Part shown: in pieces, positions 44,465 to 53,536 of the stretch | How the letters are laid out: every line of letters begins with the position of its first letter | Numbering within the stretch: position 1 is the stretch's first letter | From: Pararobbsia silviterrae | Lineage (GTDB): Bacteria > Pseudomonadota > Gammaproteobacteria > Burkholderiales > Burkholderiaceae | Direction of reading: 5' to 3' | Assembly (NCBI RefSeq): GCF_003628125.1 | Contig: NZ_RBZU01000010.1 | Location: 1 to 64,000 of the forward strand | DNA: 64,000 nt | Position numbers and translations under genes: made by a program | Notes under the pieces: generated by a model | Databases searched by the model: none | What the model was told of the DNA's origin: nothing | What the model saw: only the letters and a program-made list of their open reading frames with translations

Positions 44465-45379
44465 TCACTGCCGTGCCCCGATCTCCGTCAACGCGTCCCT
44501 GAGCCACGTGTGCGCGGGATCGGCGTGATCGCGCGGATGCCAGACCGCGAACAAGGAAAATCCGCGCGCCTCGAACGGCAATTCAAACGCATCGAGCCGG
44601 TCGCGGTATCGACGCACGAGCCGGCTCGGTAACGTCGACACGTAGTCGGTCTTCGTCAGCACCTCCGGCACGATCGTAAAAGCTTGCACCGACAGCATCA
44701 CGCGCCGTGTCCGTCCGAGCGGTTCGAGATGCTCGTCCATGAATCCATGAAAGCTGCCGCCGCTCGTCGACACGAGCACATGATGCAGCCCGCAATACGT
44801 ATCGAGGTCGAGCGGCCCGGTGCCGCGCGGATGACCTTTGCGCTGCACGAATAGAAAGCGCTCGTCGAGCAGCCGTCGCGCCTTCATCGATTCCGGCACC
44901 ATGCGTTCCGACCCGAGTGCGATATCGATTTCGCCGCGTTCAAGTTCCGAAGCGACCGTACGCGCATCGACATTGCGAAACGCGAGCCGCACGCCGGGCC
45001 CCGCGATCGCGGGCATGCGCTCCATCAGATCGAGTCCGAAAATCGCCGCGAAATTGTCATTCGCCGCAATCCGAAAATCGCGTTGATCGGCCATCGGGTC
45101 GAAGCGCGGCCTGAAGCGCACGACCGATTCGATGCCATGCAGCGCGGCGCGCAAGGGCTCGACGAGCGCCGCGGCGCGCGCCGTCATCACCATGCCGCGC
45201 CCCGTCTCGGCCGGCATCAGCAACGGATCGTCGAAGATCCGGCGCAATCGCGCCAACTGGGTCGAAACGGCCGGCTGCGTCAAATGCAGCCGTTCGGCGG
45301 CCTTCGTGACGTTACGACATTCGAGCAACGCGTCGAGCGACACGAGAAGGTTCAAGTCGATACCGCGCAGATCAATCAT
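44465..45379 (-). CDS. LysR family transcriptional regulator
   Basis: 304 residues. N-terminal helix-turn-helix LLECRNVTKAAERLHLTQPA with VSTQLARLRRIFDDPLL, then a periplasmic-binding-like effector domain (RIAANDNFAAIFGLDLM; SERMVPESMKA). The start (MIDLRGIDLNLLVSLDALLE) is that of NodD-like members. It is divergent from the SDR gene at 45526, with 146 bp between, the usual arrangement of a LysR regulator and its target. The inducer is unknown. Confidence 0.92.
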   Translation of the reverse strand: MIDLRGIDLNLLVSLDALLECRNVTKAAERLHLTQPAVSTQLARLRRIFDDPLLMPAETGRGMVMTARAAALVEPLRAALHGIESVVRFRPRFDPMADQRDFRIAANDNFAAIFGLDLMERMPAIAGPGVRLAFRNVDARTVASELERGEIDIALGSERMVPESMKARRLLDERFLFVQRKGHPRGTGPLDLDTYCGLHHVLVSTSGGSFHGFMDEHLEPLGRTRRVMLSVQAFTIVPEVLTKTDYVSTLPSRLVRRYRDRLDAFELPFEARGFSLFAVWHPRDHADPAHTWLRDALTEIGARQ

Positions 45380-45525
45380 ATTGATACGTGGGATGTCTTT
45401 AATTCATTTCAAATATACGTAGCGGCTCCGTATTGTTCAACCCAGACGGCCATGCGCATCGATCCCCGAGCGCAACGCCTCGACATGGCGACGCATGCGT
45501 CGCCCCTTGTTGAACGGAGCCCACG

Positions 45526-46269
45526 ATGAACACCCAGAACGTCGAATCGACCCGCACTGAACGCCCGCACGCCGTCGTCATGGGCGGCACGTCGGGAATC
45601 GGCCTCGCGACGGCACAGCGCCTGCACGCGAGCGGCATGCGCGTCACCGTCACGGGCCGCGATGCCGCGCGGCTCGACACCGCGCGAATCGCCATCGGAG
45701 GAGACGCATACGCCACACCGCTCGATGCGAGCGACGCCGACGCCGTCAAGGCGTTCTTCGCGCACATCGGACCGTTCGATCATCTCGTGCTCGCGCTCGG
45801 CGGCGGCAAGGGCTTCGGCCCGTTTCGCGGTCTTCCGATCGACGACGTGCTCGGCGGCTTCACGAGCAAGACCCTGCCGCACTTCGCCTGCGCGCAAGCC
45901 GCGCTCGGCACGATCCGCGAACGCGGCTCGATCACCTTCGTGACCGCCGTCAGCGCGCAAATGGCTTCGCCGGGCACGGCGGGTCTTGCCGCGGTCAACG
46001 GTGCGATTTCATGCGCGGTGCCGACGCTTGCCGTCGAATTGCGCCCGTTGCGCGTCAACGCGGTCTCGCCGGGCGTCGTCGACACGCCGTGGTGGGATGC
46101 GTTACCCGCCGATCAACGCGCCGCCGCGCTCGCGGGATTCGCCGAGAAAGCGCCGGCGGGCCGTGTCGGCACGCCCGACGACATCGCGAAGACCCTCGCG
46201 TTTCTGATCGACAACAGTTTCATGACAGGACAAACCGTGATCTGCGACGGCGGGCTCAGCCTCGTTTGA
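45526..46269 (+). CDS. Short-chain dehydrogenase/reductase (SDR family)
   Basis: 247 residues. Cofactor motif MGGTSGIGLATAQRL, a variant LALGGGKGFGPF where NNAG is expected, and a C-terminal PDDIAKTLAFLIDNSFMTGQ typical of SDRs. The classical YxxxK is not intact: the region reads ASPGTAGLAAVNGAISCAVP, with Gly and Asn at the usual Tyr and Lys positions. This suggests an atypical active site or a non-catalytic role. Divergent from lysR. Confidence 0.88.
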   Translation: MNTQNVESTRTERPHAVVMGGTSGIGLATAQRLHASGMRVTVTGRDAARLDTARIAIGGDAYATPLDASDADAVKAFFAHIGPFDHLVLALGGGKGFGPFRGLPIDDVLGGFTSKTLPHFACAQAALGTIRERGSITFVTAVSAQMASPGTAGLAAVNGAISCAVPTLAVELRPLRVNAVSPGVVDTPWWDALPADQRAAALAGFAEKAPAGRVGTPDDIAKTLAFLIDNSFMTGQTVICDGGLSLV

Positions 46270-46373
46270 GTTCCGCACGCGTGCGCGGATGTCGACGCGT
46301 CGTCGGCGCTCGGCAGGCGTCGAGCGATGTTTCGAACCATCCTCACCGCACACGGCACCTGCGCGTGCAGCCT

Positions 46374-46835
46374 TTAAGCGGCACGCGCGGGCGGCTGCGG
46401 ATTGTTCGCGGGATTCGTATCGAGCAACACGACGTTCGCGATGCGCGCCTCGTCGGACAACGCACGAAGCGCCGCGTGCAGCGATTGCGCAACCGGCGCG
46501 TCATAGACCTCGTCACCGTCGACATAGACCGTGAACGCGGCCAGATACTTGCGCTTTTTCTCGGGATTGTCGATCGTCGCGCGCGTCCACGCGTAGAGGG
46601 GATAGCGATCGGTGCCGAGGCGCTCCGCCTCGTCCACATAGTCGGCAAACGCATCGTACTGACACCGGATCGACGCACGGTGCGCGCGCAGCACCGCGTC
46701 GAGCGCCGCATAGGCGACGTGCACGTCGCTTTCGCGCAATGCCGACGCGAGCGCGTCCGACGCGGTGAATCTGACCTGGTATTGCCATTCGTCCGCCACA
46801 CTGACCTCGCCATGAGCTGCCATCGGGTCGCTCAT
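46374..46835 (-). CDS. Hypothetical protein
   Basis: 153 residues from ATG 46835. Soluble, with a mixed alpha/beta layout: YQVRFTASDALASALRESDV, RASIRCQYDAFADYVDEAER, LAAFTVYVDGDEVYDAPVAQ, and a proline/alanine-rich tail. No known domain recognised. Stands alone between the SDR and phosphatase genes. Confidence 0.6.
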   Translation of the reverse strand: MSDPMAAHGEVSVADEWQYQVRFTASDALASALRESDVHVAYAALDAVLRAHRASIRCQYDAFADYVDEAERLGTDRYPLYAWTRATIDNPEKKRKYLAAFTVYVDGDEVYDAPVAQSLHAALRALSDEARIANVVLLDTNPANNPQPPARAA

Positions 46836-47083
46836 TCTAAGCGAGCGCGTCAGACGTTTGCGTGCAACGCAACGCCCTTCGCGCAGCGACGCGCGTGCGC
46901 CTCGGTATCTGTGCGCGAAACTGAAACAAACCTTGCGATGTCATCGCCGGGTCACACGCTTGCGAAAAATTCGACGTGCCGGATCGCCGATGCATCGGCA
47001 GGTTCGTATCGTTCCGGCGCTTTCTCCGATGCTGTCTGTACATGTCATTCCCCCTGTTTCCCCCCAGGACGAGAACACACGAT

Positions 47084-48769
47084 ATGTCGAATACGCACAC
47101 TCCCAACGACCTCCCGACCGAGCAAGGCGCCTCGGTCACACGCCGCGACTTTCTGAAGCTCGCGGGCGCATCCGGACTCGCGACGGCCACAGGCACGCTC
47201 GCGGGTGCGAACAAGGCGCGCGCCGCGACACCCGACGGCACACCGGAACAAATTCATCTGACCTTCGGCAACGATCCGCGAACGGAGATGGTCATTTCGT
47301 GGGCCTCGCTCGCGCAAGCCGTGAACCCGCGCGTCCTGATCGCGAGCGGACACGAACGGAAAACCACGCTTCACGCGATCCAGCGGACGTATACCGACGG
47401 CATCAACGGCGAAATCGTCTGCACCTATCACGCGCGGCTCAGCGGGCTTCAGCCCGGCACGACGTACACCTATGAGGTCACGGCCGATAACGACAGCAAC
47501 GCGGGGCAGCCGTTCTCGGCGACGTTCACGACCGCCCCGCGCGGCGATGTCGCATTTCGTTTCACGAGCTATGGCGATCTCGCGACGCCGAACACGAATT
47601 GGGTACTGTCTTCGCCGCAAAGCAAATTCGCGGTCGCCGCTGTCGAAAGGTTTCAGCCGCTGTTTCATTTGCTCAACGGCGACCTCTGCTACGCGAATCT
47701 GAATCCGACGACGCAGCCCGAAGTCTGGCGCGACTTCGGCAACAACTGCCAGACTTCAGCCGCGAATCGCGCATGGATGCCCTGCCCGGGCAATCATGAA
47801 CTCGAATTCCACAACGGCCCGCAAGGCCTGAATTCCTATCTGACGCGCTATACGCTGCCCGATAACGGCACGGCCTATCCGGGCCGCTGGTACACGTTCC
47901 GCGTCGGATCGGTCCAGTTCGTGTCGCTCGATGCCGACGACGTCATCTATCAGGACGGCGCCGCTTTCGTCGCGGGACCGAGCGCTCTTGTTCCGGCCGC
48001 ATCGACCGGCAACGCTCCGATCGAACCCGGCACGTCGCTCTATGTGCGCGGATACAGCAACGGCGAACAGACACGCTGGCTCGAACAGACGCTGCGCGGC
48101 GCATCCGGCGACGACAGCGTCGACTGGATCATCGTGCAGATGCACCAGGACGCGCTGACGTCGTCGAAGACCGGCAACGGGTCCGACAAAGGCATTCGCG
48201 AAGCGTGGCTCCCGCTGTTCGATCGCTATGGCGTCGATCTCGTCGTCTGCGGACACGACCACGACTATGAGCGCAGCCATCCGGTGCGCGGCTGCAATCA
48301 CAACACGGGGGTCGATGCCACGACCGGGCAGCCCGTCGACACGCTGCAGCCGCGTCCCGTCACGACCTCGCATCCGTCGAACAACACCTACGATACGAGC
48401 CAAGGCACGATCCATCTGATTCTCGGCGGCGGCGGAACGGATGCGCCGCTCGATGTCTACGGCGTCGATGCGGGCGACGGCCTGCCGCAGGCGAAGGTCT
48501 TCACGAAGCCGAATCGGCCCGTACTCGGCACGACGGCCAACACGTATGTGCGCAACGCCGCCGACGCGCTCGAAGATGCGATCTGGTCCGCGCAGCGCGA
48601 TACGGGAACGGGATACGGCATTGCCGTCTTCGACGTCGATCCCGGACAGTCGCGCGGCAAGACGACGATCACGATGAACTACTATCACGCCCCCGGCGCG
48701 GACACGACACCGACCGCCGAGTACGTGTTGTTCGAAACCATCGTGCTCGAGAAAACGCGGCGGTGTTGA
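47084..48769 (+). CDS. Purple acid phosphatase-like metallophosphoesterase, Tat-exported
   Basis: 561 residues from ATG 47084 (MSNTHTPND). Twin-arginine signal with TRRDFLKLAGASGLATA and cleavage near AGANKARAA. An N-terminal fibronectin-like domain (GLQPGTTYTYEVTADND) precedes the catalytic domain. The metal ligands of the purple acid phosphatases are present: RFTSYGDLATP, LLNGDLCY (with the bridging Tyr), CPGNHELE, IVQMHQDAL and VCGHDHDYERSHP. It should hydrolyse phosphomonoesters in the periplasm. No pho box was identified. Confidence 0.9.
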   Translation: MSNTHTPNDLPTEQGASVTRRDFLKLAGASGLATATGTLAGANKARAATPDGTPEQIHLTFGNDPRTEMVISWASLAQAVNPRVLIASGHERKTTLHAIQRTYTDGINGEIVCTYHARLSGLQPGTTYTYEVTADNDSNAGQPFSATFTTAPRGDVAFRFTSYGDLATPNTNWVLSSPQSKFAVAAVERFQPLFHLLNGDLCYANLNPTTQPEVWRDFGNNCQTSAANRAWMPCPGNHELEFHNGPQGLNSYLTRYTLPDNGTAYPGRWYTFRVGSVQFVSLDADDVIYQDGAAFVAGPSALVPAASTGNAPIEPGTSLYVRGYSNGEQTRWLEQTLRGASGDDSVDWIIVQMHQDALTSSKTGNGSDKGIREAWLPLFDRYGVDLVVCGHDHDYERSHPVRGCNHNTGVDATTGQPVDTLQPRPVTTSHPSNNTYDTSQGTIHLILGGGGTDAPLDVYGVDAGDGLPQAKVFTKPNRPVLGTTANTYVRNAADALEDAIWSAQRDTGTGYGIAVFDVDPGQSRGKTTITMNYYHAPGADTTPTAEYVLFETIVLEKTRRC

Positions 48770-48879
48770 TCGCGTATCGATGCCGGGGCTTTATGCGCAA
48801 GCGTTGAATACGCGCCGGACGCTTCGGCATGCGCGGGCCGCCTCGTCGGACGGCCCGCGCGTCAAACGCACTCGCTCGC

Positions 48880-49485
48880 TCAGTGAGCGCTTAACGCGGG
48901 CGCGCCGTGCGTGATTTCCGTACCGAGCACGGCAAGAAATTGCGCAAGCCATGCGGGATGCGCGGGCCATGCGGGCGCGGTCACGAAATTGCCGTCGGTC
49001 ACCGCGGCGTCGACCGCGATATCCGCGTATTGGCCGCCGGCGAGCTTGACCTCGGGCGCGCAAGCGGGATAGGCGGAAATCCGTTTGCCCCGGATCACAT
49101 CGGCGGCGGCGAGCAATTGCGCGGCGTGGCAAATCGCCGCAATCGGTTTGTCGGCCGACGCGAAATGTTTGACGAGCTCGATGACCTTCGGATTCAGCCG
49201 CAGATATTCGGGTGCGCGGCCGCCCGCGATCGCAAGCGCGTCGTAGTTCGCGGCCTGGATCTCGTCGAAACTCGCGTTGAGCGCGAACTGGTGACCGGGC
49301 TTCTCGGTATAGGTCTGATCGCCTTCGAAATCGTGAATGGCCGTCTTGACCTTGTCGCCCTTCTTCTTGCCCGGACACACCGCATCGACAGTGTGGCCGA
49401 CCATCTGCAAGGCCTGGAACGGCACCATCGTTTCGTAATCTTCAGCAAAATCGCCGGTCAGAAACAAAATCCTTTTGCCTGCCAT
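48880..49485 (-). CDS. DJ-1/PfpI family protein
   Basis: 201 residues from ATG 49485 ([20 protein letters not shown]) behind CAGGAGA. The nucleophile Cys lies in [16 protein letters not shown], the nucleophile elbow, and Glu near the N-terminus is in GDFAEDYE. Members act as glyoxalases, deglycases, chaperones or peptidases (family knowledge); the exact role here is unknown. Stands alone; probably a stress gene. Confidence 0.9.
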   Translation of the reverse strand: MAGKRILFLTGDFAEDYETMVPFQALQMVGHTVDAVCPGKKKGDKVKTAIHDFEGDQTYTEKPGHQFALNASFDEIQAANYDALAIAGGRAPEYLRLNPKVIELVKHFASADKPIAAICHAAQLLAAADVIRGKRISAYPACAPEVKLAGGQYADIAVDAAVTDGNFVTAPAWPAHPAWLAQFLAVLGTEITHGAPALSAH

Positions 49486-49777
49486 CGTGTTCTCCTGAGA
49501 TAGATCGAATGAGCGAGGTCCAGGAACGCGGCCTATGAGCACGGTCCGGCAGCCTCGCCGCGGGGCACGCACGCCGCTTGTCGCGCGGCGCAGTCGTGTT
49601 CGATGCATGCCCTCGATCTAGCTTAGGTGACGACGCATGGATTCGCGATGTTTTGCGCGCAGGACGCGATACGCTGCGACGTAGCGCGATTCCGCGCGAC
49701 TCGGCCATCCATGACACGATTCTTGACCGGAGCGCACGGCACAAAAGGGACGCGACAAGGCCGCAACCGACGACCCG

Positions 49778-50203
49778 TCAATGCGTCAGCGCAAATGGAT
49801 TCATCACGCGCACACCGGTACGCCCGAAATCATCGACGTTGCGTGTGACGACCGTCAGACCATACGCGAGCGCCGTGGCCGCAATCATCTTGTCGAGCGC
49901 ATGCTCCGGATGAGGTGCACGCAACCGGCCCCAGAGCTGCCCGACGGTTTCATCGATCGGCAACACATTGCGCGTGTAGTCGACGAGCACGGCGGTCAGC
50001 CATGTATCAAGCCGCTGCGCTTGTGCCGCGTCGCCTCGATGACGAAGCCCTTCGATGCCGCGTCGCAGCTCCCCAACCGTGACGACCGACAGATACATGG
50101 CCTCGCCGTGCGCCTTCGCATGCTCGAAGAACGCCCGAACGCCCTGATCGGCGCGCGCGCCCTTTCGAATTTCGCTGATGACGTTGGTATCAATCAAATA
50201 CAC
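49778..50203 (-). CDS. vapC: PIN-domain toxin, VapC/FitB type
   Basis: 141 residues from GTG 50203, inside the antitoxin's end (14-bp overlap), so translation is coupled. Starts VYLIDTNVISEIRKG. The PIN acidic residues are seen in LIDTNVIS (Asp), VVTVGELRRGIE (Glu) and LDKMIAATALAYGL (Asp), with a last acidic pair in TRNVDDFGRTGV. PIN toxins cleave RNA, often initiator tRNA or rRNA. An upstream in-frame start at 50254 would extend into the antitoxin gene. Confidence 0.9.
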   Translation of the reverse strand: MYLIDTNVISEIRKGARADQGVRAFFEHAKAHGEAMYLSVVTVGELRRGIEGLRHRGDAAQAQRLDTWLTAVLVDYTRNVLPIDETVGQLWGRLRAPHPEHALDKMIAATALAYGLTVVTRNVDDFGRTGVRVMNPFALTH

Positions 50204-50423
50204 GCGGGGCCTCGTCGCTCGGGATGCGCTCGAAGTCCGAATCCTCACCGACATCGGGAATGTCCATCAGCGCTTCGACGAACGTCTTGCGACGCGGTTG
50301 TAACAGCGCGCTCGAGAGGATTTCACGGTGTTCCGATTCGGCGCTGCGCCCATGTGACGCCGCCAGCTCGCGCAGCGCTTGTACGACGTGTTCGTCGACG
50401 TTTCTCACAATCAATGTGGCCAT
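50190..50423 (-). CDS. fitA: Ribbon-helix-helix antitoxin, FitA type
   Basis: 77 residues. The N-terminal ribbon-helix-helix MATLIVRNVDEHVVQALREL and the following SHGRSAESEHREIL are typical of the FitA/VapB (Arc-like) antitoxins. The C-terminal part (DFERIPSDEAPRVFD) is the toxin-binding tail. The gene overlaps the toxin start by 14 bp. It binds the toxin and represses the pair's own promoter. Confidence 0.9.
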   Translation of the reverse strand: MATLIVRNVDEHVVQALRELAASHGRSAESEHREILSSALLQPRRKTFVEALMDIPDVGEDSDFERIPSDEAPRVFD

Positions 50424-50570
50424 GAAGGATCTCCGGCATCAGGCGATGCTATCAATGATAGCATCCGTAAAAACGGCACTGGAGATCGAACTTGCATAGA
50501 GTGGCCGGCGCAACACGAGACGCAATGTTGAATAGGGCTGCCATGGTCATCGGAAAGGCCACCGCCAAAA

Positions 50571-50597
50571 ACAAAAAAGCGGCCGTCAAGGCCGCTT
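50571..50597 (-). terminator. Intrinsic terminator of icd
   Basis: On the minus strand a perfect 8-bp stem AAGCGGCC/GGCCGCTT with a 5-nt loop (TTGAC) is followed by TTTTTTGTTTTT. It lies about 80 bp after the icd stop codon, a classical Rho-independent terminator. Confidence 0.9.
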
Positions 50598-50677
50598 CGG
50601 GTACCGCATCGTCGATGCCGTTCATGTGATGCGCGACGCCAACGCGCCGCGCATCACACGATCGCGAGATGACGCGA

Positions 50678-52936
50678 TCAGGCGCTCACTGCCGCCAGAT
50701 TCGCCGTCACGCTCGCGATCGCCGCGTTGAACGTCTTGCTCGGACGCATGATCGCGTCGAGCTTGTCGAAGTCCGGCTTGTAGTAACCGCCGATTTCGAC
50801 CGGCTTGCCTTGCACGTCGCCGAGTTCGCCGAGAATCGTCTTCTCGTTGTCGGTCAGTTGCTTGGCCAGCGGCGTTGCGATCTTCGCGAGTTCCGCGTCG
50901 TCGGTCTGCGCGGCGAGTTCCTGCGCCCAGTACAGCGCGAGATAGAACTGGCTGCCGCGGTTGTCGAGCTCGCCGACCTTCGGCGACGGGTTCTTGTTGT
51001 TCTCGAGCAGCTTGCCCGTGGCCGCATCGAGCGTCTTCGAGAGCACCTTCGCCTTCGCGTTGCCCGACTTGAGGCCGAGATCCTCGAGCGACACCGCGAG
51101 CGCGAGGAATTCGCCGAGCGAATCCCAACGCAGATGGTTCTCCTCGACGAGCTGCTTGACGTGCTTCGGCGCCGAACCGCCCGCACCCGTTTCATACATG
51201 CCGCCGCCGGCCATCAGCGGAACGATCGACAGCATCTTCGCGCTCGTGCCGAGTTCCATGATCGGGAACAGGTCGGTCAGATAGTCGCGCAGGATGTTGC
51301 CCGTGACCGAGATCGTGTCGAGGCCGCGAATCACGCGCTCGAGCGAGTAACGCATCGCGCGGACCTGCGACATGATCTGGATGTCGAGACCCTTCGTGTC
51401 GTAATCCTTGAGGTAGGTCTCGACCTTCTTGATCAGTTCGGCTTCATGCGGACGATACGGGTCGAGCCAGAACACGGCCGGCATGCCCGAGTTGCGCGCG
51501 CGCGTGACCGCGAGCTTGACCCAGTCGCGAATCGGCGCGTCCTTGACCTGGCACATGCGCCAGATGTCGCCCTGCTCGACGTTCTGCGTCAGCAGCACTT
51601 CGCCCGTCTTGAGGTCGACGATGCGCGCTTCGCCGTCCTGCGCGATCTCGAACGTCTTGTCGTGCGAACCGTATTCCTCGGCCTTCTGCGCCATGAGGCC
51701 GACGTTCGGCACCGTGCCCATCGTGCGCGGGTCGAATGCGCCGTTCGTCTTGCAGAAGTTGATGATCTCCTGATAGATCCGCGCAAACGTGCTTTCGGGG
51801 ATCAGGCACTTCGTATCCTTCGGACGGCCGTCGGCGCCCCACATCTTGCCGCCGATGCGGATCATCGCGGGCATCGACGCATCGACGATCACGTCGTTCG
51901 GCGCGTGCAAGTTCGAGATGCCCTTCGCCGAGTCGACCATCGCGAGTTCGGGACGATGCTCATGGCATGCGTGCAGATCGCGGATGATCTCTTCCTTCTT
52001 CGAGCTCGGCAGCGCTTCGATCTTCGTGTACAGATCGACGAGACCGTTGTTGACGTTCACGCCGAGTTCTTCGAAGACCTTGTTGTGCTTCGCGAACGCG
52101 TCCTTGTAGAAGATCTTGACCGCGTGACCGAACACGATCGGGTGCGAGACCTTCATCATCGTTGCCTTCACGTGCAGCGAAAGCATGACGCCCGTCTTGC
52201 GCGCGTCTTCCATCTGCTCTTCATAGAAGTCGCAGAGCGCCTTCTTGCTCATGAACATGCTGTCGATGATCTCGCCGTCCTGCAGCGCGACCTTCGGCTT
52301 GAGAACGATCGTCTCGCCCTTCTTCGTCAGCAGTTCCATCTTGACGTCGCGCGCGCGATCGAGCGTCATCGACTTTTCGCCGTGATAGAAGTCGCCGTGC
52401 TTCATATGCGCGACGTGCGTGCGCGAGGCCATGCTCCACTCGCCCATGCTGTGCGGATGCTTCTTCGCATAGTTCTTGACGGCGGCCGGCGCGCGACGGT
52501 CCGAATTGCCTTCGCGCAGCACGGGGTTCACGGCGGAGCCGAGACACTTCGAGTACCGCTGGCGAATCGACTTTTCTTCGTCGGTCTTCGGATCTTCGGG
52601 ATAGTCGGGCAGCGCATAGCCCTTGCCCTGCAGTTCCTTGATCGCGGCCACGAGCTGCGGCACCGAGGCGCTGATGTTCGGCAGCTTGATGATGTTCGCG
52701 TCGGGGCTTTGCGTGAGTTCGCCCAGCTCGGCGAGGTTGTCGGGCACGCGTTGTTCTTCGGCCAGAAACTCGGGAAATTCACCCAGAATACGGCCGGCCA
52801 CCGAAATGTCGCTCGTCTCGACGCTGATGCCTGCGGGCGCCGTGAACGCCTGGATGATGGGGAGGAAGGAGCGCGTCGCAAGAAGCGGTGCTTCGTCCGT
52901 GAGGGTGTAGATGATCGTCGGCTGCTGGGTGCTCAT
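50678..52936 (-). CDS. icd: Isocitrate dehydrogenase, NADP-dependent, monomeric type
   Basis: 752 residues from ATG 52936 ([20 protein letters not shown]). Typical monomeric IDH length (about 740) and sequence: [36 protein letters not shown], the acidic metal site in [17 protein letters not shown] and [20 protein letters not shown]. It oxidises isocitrate to 2-oxoglutarate in the TCA cycle with NADP+. Stands alone; ends at a strong terminator. The other IDH form (homodimeric) is not in the window. Confidence 0.95.
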   Translation of the reverse strand: MSTQQPTIIYTLTDEAPLLATRSFLPIIQAFTAPAGISVETSDISVAGRILGEFPEFLAEEQRVPDNLAELGELTQSPDANIIKLPNISASVPQLVAAIKELQGKGYALPDYPEDPKTDEEKSIRQRYSKCLGSAVNPVLREGNSDRRAPAAVKNYAKKHPHSMGEWSMASRTHVAHMKHGDFYHGEKSMTLDRARDVKMELLTKKGETIVLKPKVALQDGEIIDSMFMSKKALCDFYEEQMEDARKTGVMLSLHVKATMMKVSHPIVFGHAVKIFYKDAFAKHNKVFEELGVNVNNGLVDLYTKIEALPSSKKEEIIRDLHACHEHRPELAMVDSAKGISNLHAPNDVIVDASMPAMIRIGGKMWGADGRPKDTKCLIPESTFARIYQEIINFCKTNGAFDPRTMGTVPNVGLMAQKAEEYGSHDKTFEIAQDGEARIVDLKTGEVLLTQNVEQGDIWRMCQVKDAPIRDWVKLAVTRARNSGMPAVFWLDPYRPHEAELIKKVETYLKDYDTKGLDIQIMSQVRAMRYSLERVIRGLDTISVTGNILRDYLTDLFPIMELGTSAKMLSIVPLMAGGGMYETGAGGSAPKHVKQLVEENHLRWDSLGEFLALAVSLEDLGLKSGNAKAKVLSKTLDAATGKLLENNKNPSPKVGELDNRGSQFYLALYWAQELAAQTDDAELAKIATPLAKQLTDNEKTILGELGDVQGKPVEIGGYYKPDFDKLDAIMRPSKTFNAAIASVTANLAAVSA

Positions 52937-53536
52937 TGCTTCTCTCAAGATCGGAAAACGCAAAGGGAAATCGACGGCAGCGTAATGTGCTGCGGTACGA
53001 AGACGCAATTTTGCCTGATTCGGCGGCCAAACGGGCGGCAGGCCCCCCGTCGAACCGGTTTCTGCCCGGGATTTCAAGCCCTTTCGAGGATCGGCCGCGC
53101 CGATTTGGGGCGTATTCGGGCGAAAGCGGCATCAAATGTACCGAATTCGCCGACATACGCGCCGTGTGCGTCGATATTGGCCCGAAATTGTGAATATTCG
53201 ACAAATATTCGCAGGTCCTTTGATATCGCTCAAAACGAACCTGACCCGCGCGATTGCCCACGTCATGCGTCCGCCCTACACTGGGACCAGGCAATACCGC
53301 ATTGCAACATAAACAAATCGCCGCGATGTCGTGCGTCGGAAGCCGCGAACCGATCACGCGCAGACCATGCCCAGGCGTGGCCGGATGCCTTCCCGGCCGG
53401 TGACGCGTCATCGGATTGCCATCCGCGGACTGCACCCTGAGCGCAGTTGCGCGACGATGTTTCGCTGCGACGCTTCCAAGCGCACAGCGCCGATACGCCA
53501 GTCTGTGATCGACCTTTGACGGAGTTCGATACGCCC
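52937..53536. other. Intergenic region between icd and the DUF3141 operon
   Basis: 600 bp containing the promoters of the divergent icd and DUF3141 genes. An FNR/Anr-like box is at 53220-53233; TACACT at 53277-53282 could be a -10 box. No gene recognised. Confidence 0.5.
53220..53233. promoter_or_regulatory. FNR/Anr-like box upstream of the DUF3141 operon
   Basis: TTGATATCGCTCAA differs at one position from the FNR consensus TTGATnnnnATCAA. It lies about 300 bp upstream of the DUF3141 gene. Activation under low oxygen would suit an operon with pta-ackA. Confidence 0.55.

Noticed and set aside
50669-53440. Plus-strand open frame of 923 codons opposite icd
   Set aside because: Mirror frame of monomeric isocitrate dehydrogenase, with composition typical of antisense of GC-rich genes and no family resemblance.
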